Below are positions 36,184 through 45,790 of a stretch of DNA of 64,000 nucleotides, one piece after another. Location of the stretch: contig CM043944.1 in assembly GCA_014529385.2 (NCBI GenBank), positions 76,839,884 through 76,903,883 on the forward strand, read 5' to 3'. Origin of the DNA: Adiantum capillus-veneris. Lineage: Eukaryota > Streptophyta > Polypodiopsida > Polypodiales > Pteridaceae. The notes beneath the pieces were generated by a model. It was not told the origin of the DNA. It saw nothing but the letters and a program-made list of their open reading frames with translations, and ran no database searches. How positions within the stretch are numbered: the stretch's first letter is position 1; each line of letters begins with the position of its first letter. Position numbers and translations under genes: made by a program.

Positions 36184-36883
36184 AGCATGTGCTAGGAATC
36201 CGGCATTGATGACAAGGCTCCAATAGTGGAACATGGAAGATTGAATGAATCTTCATAGAATGTGGTAAGTACAAACGGTATGTGATTGGATTCACTTAAC
36301 CAATTATCTTGAATGGTTCAAGTCTTTGATAGTCTAGCTTTTGCAAAGGGCGAGATGAACATAGATTGTGGCGGAGAAGCCACACTCGATCCCCACTCTC
36401 ATATGGTGGATGTTGCTTTTGGTGTGTGTCTGTGCTGGCTTTATACCTCTATTGAGCTCTTCATTTATTCTTTGTCAATTCTTTGTGTATGCTTTGTAGA
36501 TATATAGCTAAATCTGTGGCAGTTGGATTCTTCACTTGATTCATGTGGACATCCATCCTTGGGTGCTGACCGTAGTTGGCAAAGAATTGGGTATCTCGAG
36601 TTGAAGCATTAATAGTGTTGTCGTAGTCAAACTCACCCAAGGCTAGAAATTCTAACCAATTGTCTTGATGGTAGTTGATTGTGCATCGGAGATACTGCTC
36701 TAAGACTTGATTCACCCCCTCTGTTTTTCCATCACTCTATTGATGATTGGATGAAGAGAGGTTAATCTTTACTACTTGAAGTTTGAACAAACCTTTTCAA
36801 AAGCTTGATATGAACTGTGGTCCTTGATTTGAAACAATGTCACATGGAAGCCCATTATAGTGATATATATTCACGAGAAACCT
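36184..36883 (-). pseudogene. CV integrase, core to C-terminus
   Basis: Integrase of the interrupted chromovirus. The minus strand reads VNIYHYNGLPCDIVSNQGPQ (the second catalytic Asp is Asn), SDGKTEGVNQVLEQYLRCTI (region of the catalytic Glu), NYHQDNWLEFLALGEFDYDN and FFANYGQHPRMDVHMNQ, then KLDYQRLEPFKI and LYLPHSMKIHSIFHVPLLEP. These are the core and C-terminal motifs of Ty3/gypsy integrase in order. Stops are present. It ends at the copia 5' LTR, and the next expected domain, the chromodomain, is at 8125-7846. Confidence 0.88.
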
Positions 36884-37080
36884 CTATTTATACTAGAGCT
36901 TAAGGAGGTTAAGAATCTTCTAGGTTCTTCCTCAAGTTTAAGGAGATTAAGAATTTTCTAGGTTCTTCCTAGAGCTTCTAGAACTTTCTAGGAGCTTCTA
37001 GATTCTTCTTCAAGCTTTTAGAACCTTCTAGATTTTTCTAAAATTTTCTAGAAGTCTTCTAAGATCTCGCATCCGTGACA
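36884..37080 (-). repeat. CV 5' LTR, truncated
   Basis: Matches the first 200 bases (U3) of the 502-bp LTR at 7344-7845, from TGTCACGGATGCGAG at 37080 to the TATA-like TATAAATAGAGG, where it is joined directly to integrase. R, U5, primer site, gag, protease and RT are deleted. Degraded heat-shock-element units (TTCTAGAA) remain. Confidence 0.85.
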
Positions 37081-38160
37081 ATGGGAATCGATATCTGGAC
37101 TAATTCTACACTTGGAAAACATATCGAACAAAAATTAGGAATAATCCTATACCATTCAAAATTAGAATGGTAGGTCAGCAAACTATGCAAGCCAGCGGTG
37201 TGATTGAGAATCTCTAGATAAAAGTGGGTTTTAAAATTTTCAAGACAAGTTTTCTAGTAATGGACATACAGGGTGCTTACAATATGTCATTGGATAAACC
37301 ATGACTAAGGAGTGCAACGTCCATACATGATTATGCAAGTCATACCTTCAGTATACAAGGGTAAAACAGATGCATCTAGGCCAAGGCCAATAACACCAAA
37401 ACATGGAAGAAAGCAATGAGACCTAAAGAGTTATGTCAAAAGCATGGGACTAAGAAGAAAGAAAGGATGCTAGCCTCCATGAATATATTTTCCATATTTG
37501 AAATTGATCTAAACGTGGTTCTTCTTTATCAAAAAAAGGGCACAAGAATAGAAACAACATTACCTGAGAATTTCACTTAATCAAACCAAGGGGAATGACT
37601 AGTGAACCTAGATGGGAGAGATTCAATAGATGCAAAGGAACCAAACATTAAAAAGGGTAGTCTAGAGGGTGCCACAACTTTAGAAATCACAATACCATCC
37701 ATGGCTAGACCAAATGATGCTAAAACAAAGTGCAGACACCTGAAGGAACTAATCAAGGGACGTCTGAAGGAGATCAGGTATCAGCTAGTACAGATACCCC
37801 TTACAATGCATATGTTGTTGGGATAAGAACAAAGGAGGCAAAATCGATGATTAAAGGAAAGGGTGGGGGAACACCTCACTGTTTATTACTAGATGACCAA
37901 GAGGTAGAAGAGTGGAACCTAGGTGCAAAAGTTAATCCAAAGATTATCAAAATCAACAGCCATCTCAAGCATGAAGATACTAAGCTTATCAAAATCATTA
38001 GCCATCTTAAGCATGAAGTCAAAGGAAAATCAAACAAATTGTTCCAAGTATAGAGATGTTTTTTATTGGGACCATACGGATCTACAGGGAATCGACCCTA
38101 AGCTTGGTATTTTTTTCAATCGAGTCTTAGGTTATCAACCACAAATACAATAGATGTTCT
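37081..38160 (+). pseudogene. Gypsy G0, right part: protease and pre-RT region
   Basis: Starts with the target duplication ATGGG. The plus strand encodes a protease remnant around 37090-37400: GIDIWTNSTLGKHI (active-site loop region), then FKTSFLVMDIQGAYNMSLDK, SATSIHDYASHTFSIQG. Later, 37920-38155, come SHLKHEVKGKSNKLFQ and YRDVFYWDHTDLQGIDPKLG, the conserved segment before gypsy RT (DVFAWxxxDLxGIDP). Stops and frameshifts are frequent and the RT itself is absent. The chromovirus CV appears to have inserted into the protease active-site region. Confidence 0.65.
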
Positions 38161-38818
38161 TTGTTTATAAGGTTTGATCAAATAATCCTTTACTAGATGT
38201 TTTTTTTTTTTAAGAATATACCATGACTATATAGATGTATCTTTTTTTATTTGAAATACAGATGTATCTTTTTTTTTAAATATACGATGATTGTTTTACA
38301 CTAAGAGTGTGCATTAAATGTGTTTGTTCAATTTTTTACCTCAGTATTTCTATTTCAAAATGCTAGAATGTAGGTATGGCTACAAGCAAGAAGTAAGGTG
38401 TAAATTTTGAGTTTTTTTAAATCAACATTACTATTTAGAAACACGATGAATGTGTTGTTTGAGGTTAGCTTTGATTGCATCTAGGGTCACCTTTGGTTAC
38501 CCAAACTAGAAGCATTATGTAGCTCAGCATAGGAGTATAGGTTCATTTAGTGTGCTACTATGATTGGGCACAATCTAACATCTATTAATAATTGTGGAGT
38601 TAATAAGTTTCATGGATCTTGTTAAGTTTAGTAAGACAATTTTAGGATTAACTCTACATGTGGAGAGTGAATGTACCCATGGACTTAGACACAAGGCATC
38701 AGAATGTTTTACATGTCACAGGTAAGTCCAAATGCTAATTGATCACTTGATTGATCTTCATTAGTATGTAAGCACTCCAGTTTCTTAGTTACAACATCTT
38801 CCTTGAGGTAGGCTTTAC
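38161..38818. other. Non-coding, AT-rich stretch left of the CACTA element
   Basis: Poly-T tracts and no coding sequence that I recognise. The last bases, TTTAC, include the TAC that is duplicated on the far side of the CACTA element. Confidence 0.5.
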
Positions 38819-38945
38819 CACTACAAAAGGTACTCCACATTAGCGACGCTCGCAATGCGACGCTTAAAAGTGAAAATTCACGGCATCGCTATGGGCGTCG
38901 CTAGTTTATTTGTAACATAGCAACACCCATAGCGCCGCCGACAGA
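38819..38945 (+). repeat. CACTA left terminal and subterminal repeats
   Basis: After the terminal CACTACAAAAGGT, short motifs ATTAGCGACGC, AATGCGACGC, GGCATCGCTATGGGCGTCGC and CCCATAGCGCCGCC recur in both orientations. In this superfamily such subterminal motifs bind the element's DNA-binding protein. Confidence 0.8.
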
Positions 38946-39145
38946 GGTAAAAAATAAAGCGAGAGTGCTCGAAAACGCAGATCTCATATCTGAGTTTCCG
39001 ACACTCAGGCAAGCAAAGAGGTAACCCGCGCTCTCCCTCTCTCTCTCTCTCTTTCTTCTCCACACACACACATACACGAGGAGAGGAAGGAGAGCCAGGT
39101 ATGCTCCTTCCCTCTCCTCTCTCTCATGTTCCCTTCCCCTCTTTC

Positions 39146-39203
<58 letters not shown>

Positions 39204-39389
39204 ATGTTCCCTTCCCCTCTTTCTCTCTCTCTCCCTCTCTCTCTCACATGTTCCCTTCCCCTCTCTCTCTCTCTCTCTCTCTCTACGCATTGATGTAAAG
39301 ACAGAATTTTTCTGTGTAATGGAAGGCTTTGCTGTAACAGCATCTCAGAACTGAAAAAACTGTCAAAACTTTGCGTTTTTGTTGCCGAC
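38946..39389 (+). other. LINE 5' region with CT-rich tandem monomers
   Basis: Contains three copies of a unit like CATGTTCCCTTCCCCTCTTTC followed by (CT)n and (CA)n tracts (near 39126, 39204, 39248). It lies directly upstream of the LINE ORF1 on the same strand and probably is its 5' untranslated promoter region. The exact LINE start is not determined. Confidence 0.5.
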
Positions 39390-40331
39390 TTGAAGGCAAT
39401 GTCAGACAAAACTCGCAAGGGTGGAAAAGCCACACTCGCCATGGATAATGATGCAAAATCTCCAAGGAATTTGGATGCTAATCCAACCACATCATCTACA
39501 ACAACGGAAGCAATGATCATGGCTTACTTGATCTCGTTACAAGAAACCATCAACAAACAAGGTGAAGAGTTGCGCGCACTTGCAATGGAGAATGGTACTT
39601 TAAGAGTTCTCGTTGTGGAGAATGAGCACCTCAAGAAGGTTCTTGAAATGCAAACAACACGCTTGATGCATCTTGAGAATGAAGTTCAAGAATGTAAACG
39701 CTCTCTTGTTGACATGAATGTATTGAAAGAGCGCTTGAGCAAAGTTGAGAGTGATCATGTATTGAAAGAGGAAACAATAGATACAATACGACATGATGTA
39801 TGTGAGATGAGAAATGCATCCAAATCATGGGCTGATATATGTAAGGATAATGTGGTTTCTACATCTCCTATCACGCAAGCCGTTGTCCAAGCAAAGAATG
39901 TAGAGAATGTGGACACTCAAGAATTGCACGAACGACAAAAACGCTCAAAGAACATCGTCATTCGTGGAATCAAGGAGGAAAGCATGGAAACACCCCAATC
40001 TCTTGCAGTTGCTATTGAAGAGTTTTTTGCTACACACTTTGGCATGTCAGGAATCATGACTTATGGTCCACATCGAGTTGGAAAACAAGGAGTCCCTCGC
40101 TCGGGAGAAAGACCTATTGTATATACCATGGCTGATGAGGTAAAGAGAAAGATCATCCTTGACAATCGTTGGATCTACCTCAAAGGAACAGGTTGTAATG
40201 TATATGAGGATCGCACTCTTATGCAACAAAATGTACGTCGCAAAGCATATGAGAAAAGAAGCAAGAAGGTTAAGGTATCACCTCAAGAAGAAAAGCCACT
40301 TAAGGAGGATGCAAGTCCACCCAACAAATAG
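39390..40331 (+). CDS. LINE ORF1 protein (coiled coil plus RRM-like domain)
   Basis: An RNA-binding chaperone that coats LINE RNA. The ORF is intact, with 313 codons. Residues 1-45 are basic and Ser/Thr-rich. Residues 50-140 have heptad-like leucines (EELRALAMENGTLRVLVVEN, LKKVLEMQTTRLMHLENEVQ), predicting a coiled coil. Residues 185-290 resemble the RRM-like domain of LINE ORF1 proteins, starting KRSKNIVIRGIKEE and containing PHRVGK and KRKIILDNRWIYLKGTG. The tail is Lys-rich. The stop is a TAG followed, in the same frame, by GGA CAC and the ATG of ORF2. Confidence 0.85.
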   Translation: MKAMSDKTRKGGKATLAMDNDAKSPRNLDANPTTSSTTTEAMIMAYLISLQETINKQGEELRALAMENGTLRVLVVENEHLKKVLEMQTTRLMHLENEVQECKRSLVDMNVLKERLSKVESDHVLKEETIDTIRHDVCEMRNASKSWADICKDNVVSTSPITQAVVQAKNVENVDTQELHERQKRSKNIVIRGIKEESMETPQSLAVAIEEFFATHFGMSGIMTYGPHRVGKQGVPRSGERPIVYTMADEVKRKIILDNRWIYLKGTGCNVYEDRTLMQQNVRRKAYEKRSKKVKVSPQEEKPLKEDASPPNK

Positions 40332-40337
40332 GGACAC

Positions 40338-43300
40338 ATGATCTATGAGACCAACTCACGCTTGCGAATAAGCTTTTGGAATTGTAACGGGTATCCATGG
40401 AATGCAGGAATTGGCATTGATGAGCTTACCAATGACTCCGATGTGATACTTCTTGTCGAAACATGGGAGCATGATGCGCAACGAATTCTTGGATTTGACA
40501 AATACGATGTGCATTCTTTGATGTGGGCCAAAAATGCAAAGCAACGAAGAGGCCAAGGAGGCGTAGCATGTATGACCAAAAAGGGTTTGAAAGATGTTTC
40601 CATTGTCAAAGAAGATAAGTATAAACGCTACTTATGGCTGAGAATCAGCCCACCAAATGGTCAAGTCATGTTTGTGGCCGGTTGCTACATTCCTCACTAT
40701 GACTCCAACTTTTATGCTTGCTTGAATATGGATAGAGATCAGCCCTTTGTTGAACTAGAGGAAGACATTGCTCATTACAAGGATCAAGGTGAAGTCATTG
40801 TTTTTGGAGACATGAATGCTTGCACAAATATGTTACAACACGACACACAACAAGTAGACATGCCGCATGTCTCAAGAAGAATGGATGACTCATACATGTA
40901 TAATCGAAGTTCTAATGATGCAAAAGAAGTGGATCACTATGGAAAGTCACTTCTACATATGTGCAATAGTACCGGAATGCTCATTGCAAATGGTGTATCT
41001 CTATGGCAAGGCACCAATGACTTTACATGTAGAAAGCACAACGGTGCTAGCGTGATTGACTATATGTTGTTCTCGGAAGCCACTCTAGAATGCATACAAA
41101 GTTTTACACTTGGTGAATGGAATCCGGAATCGGATCATAGGATGTTATGTATTGACCTCAAGTGTGGTAAACGGCCCGAGCATGTAGCCTCCAATCATGA
41201 TGTGAATCATTTGTACCTACGTCTAGACCTCAAACGAGCACTTATATATGCTGATATGGTGGACCAAATGTTAAGCATGATAGAGCATCAAGAGAGCCCA
41301 ACATTAGAATGCAAGTGGAAAGTTTTCAAAGAAGTAATTTTCTCTTGTGCGAAGGAATGCTTTTCGGTGAAACACATGTCTTGCAAAAGGTCTAAGAAGG
41401 GTAGCACCAAGAAGAAATGGTTTGACATGGAATGTAGTCAAGCCCGAAAACACTTGTTAAGATTGGATGCAATCAAAGACAAGGAAGTTTACTTGGAATG
41501 TTCACACACATACAAAGCACTTGTTCAAAAGAAGAGGAGAAGGTGGGAAGTCGAAAAACAACTTCTTTTAGCACAAGAGAAAGCACATGCATGTGGCAAG
41601 TTTTGGCAAAATCTAAAAGGCAAGCGCGTTGAGAGCTTTGGTGACTTGACTCTTGAGGATATGTATGTGCATTGTAATAACCTCTATGAGCAACCCAATG
41701 TTGATAAGATGGAGTGTTGTAGCTCCCTTCCGTTTATGTCTCCCTTCTTTACCATTGAAGATGTATGCCGCGCGCTTGAGAAACTTGCTACTCGCAAGGC
41801 AGGTGACCTTCAAGGTGTCAAGGCTGAAATGATTAAATGGACAAGCAAGAAAACACGATATTGGATATGCGATATGTTTAACCTCGCACTTCAGTATGGC
41901 ATGCCTCATGATTGGAGTGCAAATTGGATCAAACCTTTGCACAAAGGAGGAGATGTAAACAATGTGAACAACTATCGCACTATAATGGTTGGTTCTTTGA
42001 TGGCAAAGTTATTTGGATGTATCATGGAGATGAAGATAAGTGAATGGGCTGAAAAGAATGGCAAACGTGCACTTGGCCAAGCAGGTTTTCGAAAGCATCA
42101 TAGCACTATTGATCACCTTGTCACTCTTCGAGTTCTTATGGAAGCGTTTCGATTGAAAGGAAAAAAGTTGTATTGTTGCTTTGTGGATTTCAAGAAAGCT
42201 TTTGACATGGTACCACGAGGAAATCTTTGGAGACGTATGCAAAGCCTTCAAGTGCCGAGAGAATTTATGCATGCAGTCTTTCGCATCTACCAAAAAGTGA
42301 TATGTCGATTACGTATGGGAGATGGAATTTCAGAATTTTTTGCAAGCAATATTGGTGTCAAACAAGGATGCCCACTTTCCCCAACCCTCTTTGGGCTACT
42401 CATTGATGAATTGGAATGCATGGTTCTTGACTTTATGCAGCAAGAAGGCATAGAAGAGGTTAAGATCGGAAATGCGGTGATCATGCTTTTGCTTTATGCC
42501 GATGATGTAGTGCTCTTGGCACATACCTTAGAAGATGCACAAAAGCTTATGAGTGTCTTGGAACGCTTTTGCCTACATAGCGGGCTGATCGTGAATGGAT
42601 CCAAAACCAAGGTTATGCTTGTAAAGACCCTCAATGATGAAAATCCATGCATTGTATACAACAATGAGAAACTTGAAGTGGTAGATCACTTCAAGTACCT
42701 TGGCCTTGAGGTTCCATCCAATCATAAATGGAAGGATTGTGCAATGCGTCGCTTGGAAGCCGGAAAGAGGGCCTATTATGCATTTGAGAACATGTGCAAT
42801 GCAGAAGAGATCAAGTGCTGGGCTCTCAAAAAGTACCTCTTTGACACATTGGTGACACCGGTGCTTCTTTATGGAGTGGAGGTGTGGGGTGGAAGCATCG
42901 GGAAGTCTACTTGGAAAGAGTTTGAGAATGTCCAAAAGCGTTTTCTCACCAACTTTCTCCAAGTCAAGACACAAACACCCTACATGCTCTTACTTCTTGA
43001 GTCCGGATTGCTTCCCATTGAGGTCTTGGGCATGCAAAGGGTTATGGAGTACATGCGTAAGACACAACGTAGCCCTTTGCATCGACTTCCTAGAATCGCA
43101 TATGAAGCAAGTCAAATGGTTCAAAAGACATGCAACAGCAAAATACTAAGTTCGGGGTGGATGCTTGATATCAAGAAATGGTTTGGAAGATGGGATGCAT
43201 GTCACTTGGTCAAGGATGCGTCGATCGACTCCCAAGTTAATGAGGCCTTCTTACAACGCCAATGTATCATGGCTTGGGAGAAATCCGGAAGTTCTCGCTT

Positions 43301-43718
43301 CAGCCATTACACCACACACGTTGCTCCAAACTACAAATCTCTCTTCTTCTCGGAACGAGGTAACCGAACCCATTCCTACATCCTTGAGCCCATCCCGTTG
43401 AGTGCGATCCGCACCATTGCCTCCATTCGTCTTAGCTCCCATTCTCTATGCTGCGAGACAGGACGTTGGGGCACTGGCGAGGAGTGTCATCGACTTTGCA
43501 CCTTATGCCCTCGTCAAGTGCGAGAGAGTGAATACCACACACTACTTGAGTGCTTAGCTTTTGACCACATTAGGTACTCTTTTTCCCATATATTTAGCCA
43601 TGATCTCTCCCTACATACCTTCCTCTCCCAACCACGATGTGGACTCTCTATTGCGACGCTCATTTCAGCCATTTTTGAGCATCGAGAGTCACTTATGAAC
43701 TCCACTCACACCACATGA
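40338..43718 (+). CDS. LINE ORF2 protein: endonuclease, reverse transcriptase, zinc motif (intact)
   Basis: Performs target-primed reverse transcription. It is an uninterrupted 1126-codon ORF. Residues 1-280 are an APE-type endonuclease: FWNCNGYPWN, LLVETWEHD (catalytic Glu), VIVFGDMNACTN and ESDHRML. Residues about 510-800 are the RT: YRTIMVGSLMAKLFGC, QAGFRKHHSTIDHL, CCFVDFKKAFDMVPRGNLWR (catalytic Asp), GVKQGCPLSPTLFGLLIDEL and MLLLYADDVVLLAH. Near the C-terminus is a Cys/His motif, CHRLCTLCP...EYHTLLEC. The FVDFKKAFD form resembles non-L1 LINE clades rather than the KLDFEKAYD usual in plant L1. All key residues seen are present, so the copy could be active. Confidence 0.93.
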   Translation: MIYETNSRLRISFWNCNGYPWNAGIGIDELTNDSDVILLVETWEHDAQRILGFDKYDVHSLMWAKNAKQRRGQGGVACMTKKGLKDVSIVKEDKYKRYLWLRISPPNGQVMFVAGCYIPHYDSNFYACLNMDRDQPFVELEEDIAHYKDQGEVIVFGDMNACTNMLQHDTQQVDMPHVSRRMDDSYMYNRSSNDAKEVDHYGKSLLHMCNSTGMLIANGVSLWQGTNDFTCRKHNGASVIDYMLFSEATLECIQSFTLGEWNPESDHRMLCIDLKCGKRPEHVASNHDVNHLYLRLDLKRALIYADMVDQMLSMIEHQESPTLECKWKVFKEVIFSCAKECFSVKHMSCKRSKKGSTKKKWFDMECSQARKHLLRLDAIKDKEVYLECSHTYKALVQKKRRRWEVEKQLLLAQEKAHACGKFWQNLKGKRVESFGDLTLEDMYVHCNNLYEQPNVDKMECCSSLPFMSPFFTIEDVCRALEKLATRKAGDLQGVKAEMIKWTSKKTRYWICDMFNLALQYGMPHDWSANWIKPLHKGGDVNNVNNYRTIMVGSLMAKLFGCIMEMKISEWAEKNGKRALGQAGFRKHHSTIDHLVTLRVLMEAFRLKGKKLYCCFVDFKKAFDMVPRGNLWRRMQSLQVPREFMHAVFRIYQKVICRLRMGDGISEFFASNIGVKQGCPLSPTLFGLLIDELECMVLDFMQQEGIEEVKIGNAVIMLLLYADDVVLLAHTLEDAQKLMSVLERFCLHSGLIVNGSKTKVMLVKTLNDENPCIVYNNEKLEVVDHFKYLGLEVPSNHKWKDCAMRRLEAGKRAYYAFENMCNAEEIKCWALKKYLFDTLVTPVLLYGVEVWGGSIGKSTWKEFENVQKRFLTNFLQVKTQTPYMLLLLESGLLPIEVLGMQRVMEYMRKTQRSPLHRLPRIAYEASQMVQKTCNSKILSSGWMLDIKKWFGRWDACHLVKDASIDSQVNEAFLQRQCIMAWEKSGSSRFSHYTTHVAPNYKSLFFSERGNRTHSYILEPIPLSAIRTIASIRLSSHSLCCETGRWGTGEECHRLCTLCPRQVRESEYHTLLECLAFDHIRYSFSHIFSHDLSLHTFLSQPRCGLSIATLISAIFEHRESLMNSTHTT

Positions 43719-43786
43719 CATGTTCATTTGGTCCCATAGGTCATATTTGACCTCCCATGACGATAATAGAACTATCTATCTATCTA

Positions 43787-43849
<63 letters not shown>

Positions 43850-43856
43850 TTGTGTT

Positions 43857-43903
<47 letters not shown>

Positions 43904-44035
43904 ACATGAATAAACAAAAACACACACACACACACATGCATAAACAAAAAATGCTTACACACACACATTGAGAGAGGAAAAGAGAGAGAGAGAGAGAGAG
44001 AAAAGAAAGAAGAAGAAGAAGAAGAAGAAGAGAGT
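43719..44035 (+). repeat. LINE 3' tail and compound microsatellites
   Basis: After about 55 bases of 3' untranslated sequence come (CTAT)n, (CT)n, (CA)n, (GA)n, more (CA)n and (GAA)n. A simple-repeat tail instead of poly(A) is common for several LINE clades. Confidence 0.85.
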
Positions 44036-44668
44036 TTTAAGGTCATAAGAAACTATCCCAAGAGACCTTAAATATCTATCCGACGAGGAGTTGAACTCAA
44101 GACCTGTTATTCAAGAGGGAAATGGCATAATCAATCTACCACACTTGGGTGATAGAAAGTTTATACCATTTTCCTCTTTTTATTGGCAACACACACACAC
44201 CCGAGAAGAAGAGAGTTTTAACGTCATAAGAAACTATCCCAAGAGACCTTAAAGATCTAGCCGACGAGGAGTTGAACTCAAGACCTGTTATTCAAGAGGG
44301 AAATGGCATAACCAATCTATCACACTTGGGTGATAGAAAGGTTATACCATTTTCCTCTTTTTATTGGCACACACACACACCCACACACACACACACCCGA
44401 GAAGAAGAGAGTTTTAACGTCGTAGGAAACTATCCCAAGAGACCTTAAAGATCTAGCCGATGAGGAGTTGAACTCAAGACCTGTTATTCAAGAGGGAAAT
44501 GGCATAACCAATCTACCACACTTGGGTGATAGAAAGGTTATACCATTTTCCTCTTTTTATTGGCACACACACACACCCGAGAAAAAGAGAGTTTTAACGT
44601 CGTAGGAAACTATCCCAAGAGACCTTAAAGATCTAGCCGACGAGGAGTTGAACTCAAGACCTGTTGAA
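44030..44668 (-). repeat. Tandem array of tRNA-derived SINE-like units, about 3.5 copies
   Basis: Units of about 180-195 bases start near 44030, 44203, 44397 and 44578 (the last is partial). On the minus strand each reads GTGTGGTAGATTGGTTATGC (an A-box-like sequence) and, 30-40 bases on, TTGAGTTCAACTCCTCG, whose AGTTCAACTCC fits the polymerase III B-box GGTTCRANYCC at all but one position. This is the promoter layout of tRNA-derived SINEs. Units are joined by short (CA)n tracts. They are too diverged to be tRNA genes. Confidence 0.7.
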
Positions 44669-44765
44669 CAAAGAGAAAGAGAGAGAGAATAAAAGACCAA
44701 AGAGAGAGAGAGAGGGGGGGGGAAGACGAAAGAGAGAGGCAAGGGGAGAAAACAAAGAGAGAAAG

Positions 44766-45018
44766 AGATGATGTTAAAATTTAAATTAGATTAAGTTAGA
44801 TTACATTTAGATTTATGTTTATGTTGAGTTTAAAATTAGGTTAGATTTTAGATTTACGTTTAGATTAGATTTAGGCTTATTTATGTTAGATTAGATTAGA
44901 TTTAGGTTTATTTTGAGTTAGATTTATGTTAGGTTAGATTTAGGTTTATTTTGAGTTTAAGATTAAATTAGATCTAAATTTATGTTTGATGGACTAGATT
45001 TTTTTAGATTTAGGTTAG
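44766..45018. repeat. Degenerate TTAGATT/TTTAGGTT tandem repeats
   Basis: About 250 bases made of short words GATTTAGGTTTATTTTGAG, TTAGATTAGATT and similar. The pattern is irregular and lies within the CACTA element. It resembles a much-decayed short tandem repeat. Confidence 0.6.
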
Positions 45019-45069
45019 ATTTTAGTGCATGTCAATGAAGGTGCGCTTTGCATTTCAATGATGTTGCAC

Positions 45070-45155
45070 TCATGATGTTAAGCATTGTATGAAAAACACT
45101 TGCTCATATGAAAAACACTGAAAAAGACTCCGTTTTCCTACATGAGAAAATTTCC
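45070..45155 (-). repeat. Half copy of the foldback-associated repeat
   Basis: CTCATGATGTTAAGCATTGT and ACTGAAAAAGACTCCGTTTTC are the reverse complement of the left flank of foldback copy 2 (51745-51805). The hairpin itself is missing. Confidence 0.75.
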
Positions 45156-45679
45156 TACACTCACAGCCTCGACAGTCCATGCGGACCAGCAATTCCACCT
45201 GCATGTTTGACTGTTGCTGCCATACAATAAGCCATCATGATCATCCAATGGAAGAGAAAATTGAGCCTGCACAGAAATTAGTGATGCACGATGACGATTC
45301 CAATGGTCTCACACACATACACACACACACACACACACCCCCCATAGCCCATCAAATCTAGAGTAAGAATTAAGTGCTTTGAGCAGGCATCAGCTACATT
45401 GCAAGAATGGCGTACATGCATGCTACAGACAAAGAATAACTATGAAAAGATGTTAAGATGTTGTGAAATGCTAAAGCTAGAGAAGAGACAAAGGGGTTTT
45501 GTCCACTACATGCACTATCATGTAGACTTGGGTGTGTAGATTTCTTGTACCCACAAATATAGGCATTGACCAATAAATACAAGATTATAACCCAGTGGTT
45601 CTGATCTTCGTGCACCTCTAGACCGAGGTGTGCGAGGATTGGACATGACTAGAGAATGTGAGGTAGTTTACAGTGTGAA

Positions 45680-45726
<47 letters not shown>

Positions 45727-45790
45727 AAGACGGAGGATGACAATAGAAGACTAAATTTATGTCTAGGTTATAAGGTTTTCACCCTCATTA
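45156..45790. other. Non-coding stretch in CACTA
   Basis: Contains a (CA)n tract near 45310 and a (GA)n tract at 45682-45722. No gene is seen. It may include the CACTA promoter region, as transposase coding begins at 45791. Confidence 0.4.

Noticed and set aside
43975-44670. Genuine tRNA genes in the 44-kb repeat
   Set aside because: The A- and B-box-like parts are present, but the acceptor and anticodon stems do not fold into a proper cloverleaf by eye. A SINE-like origin fits better.
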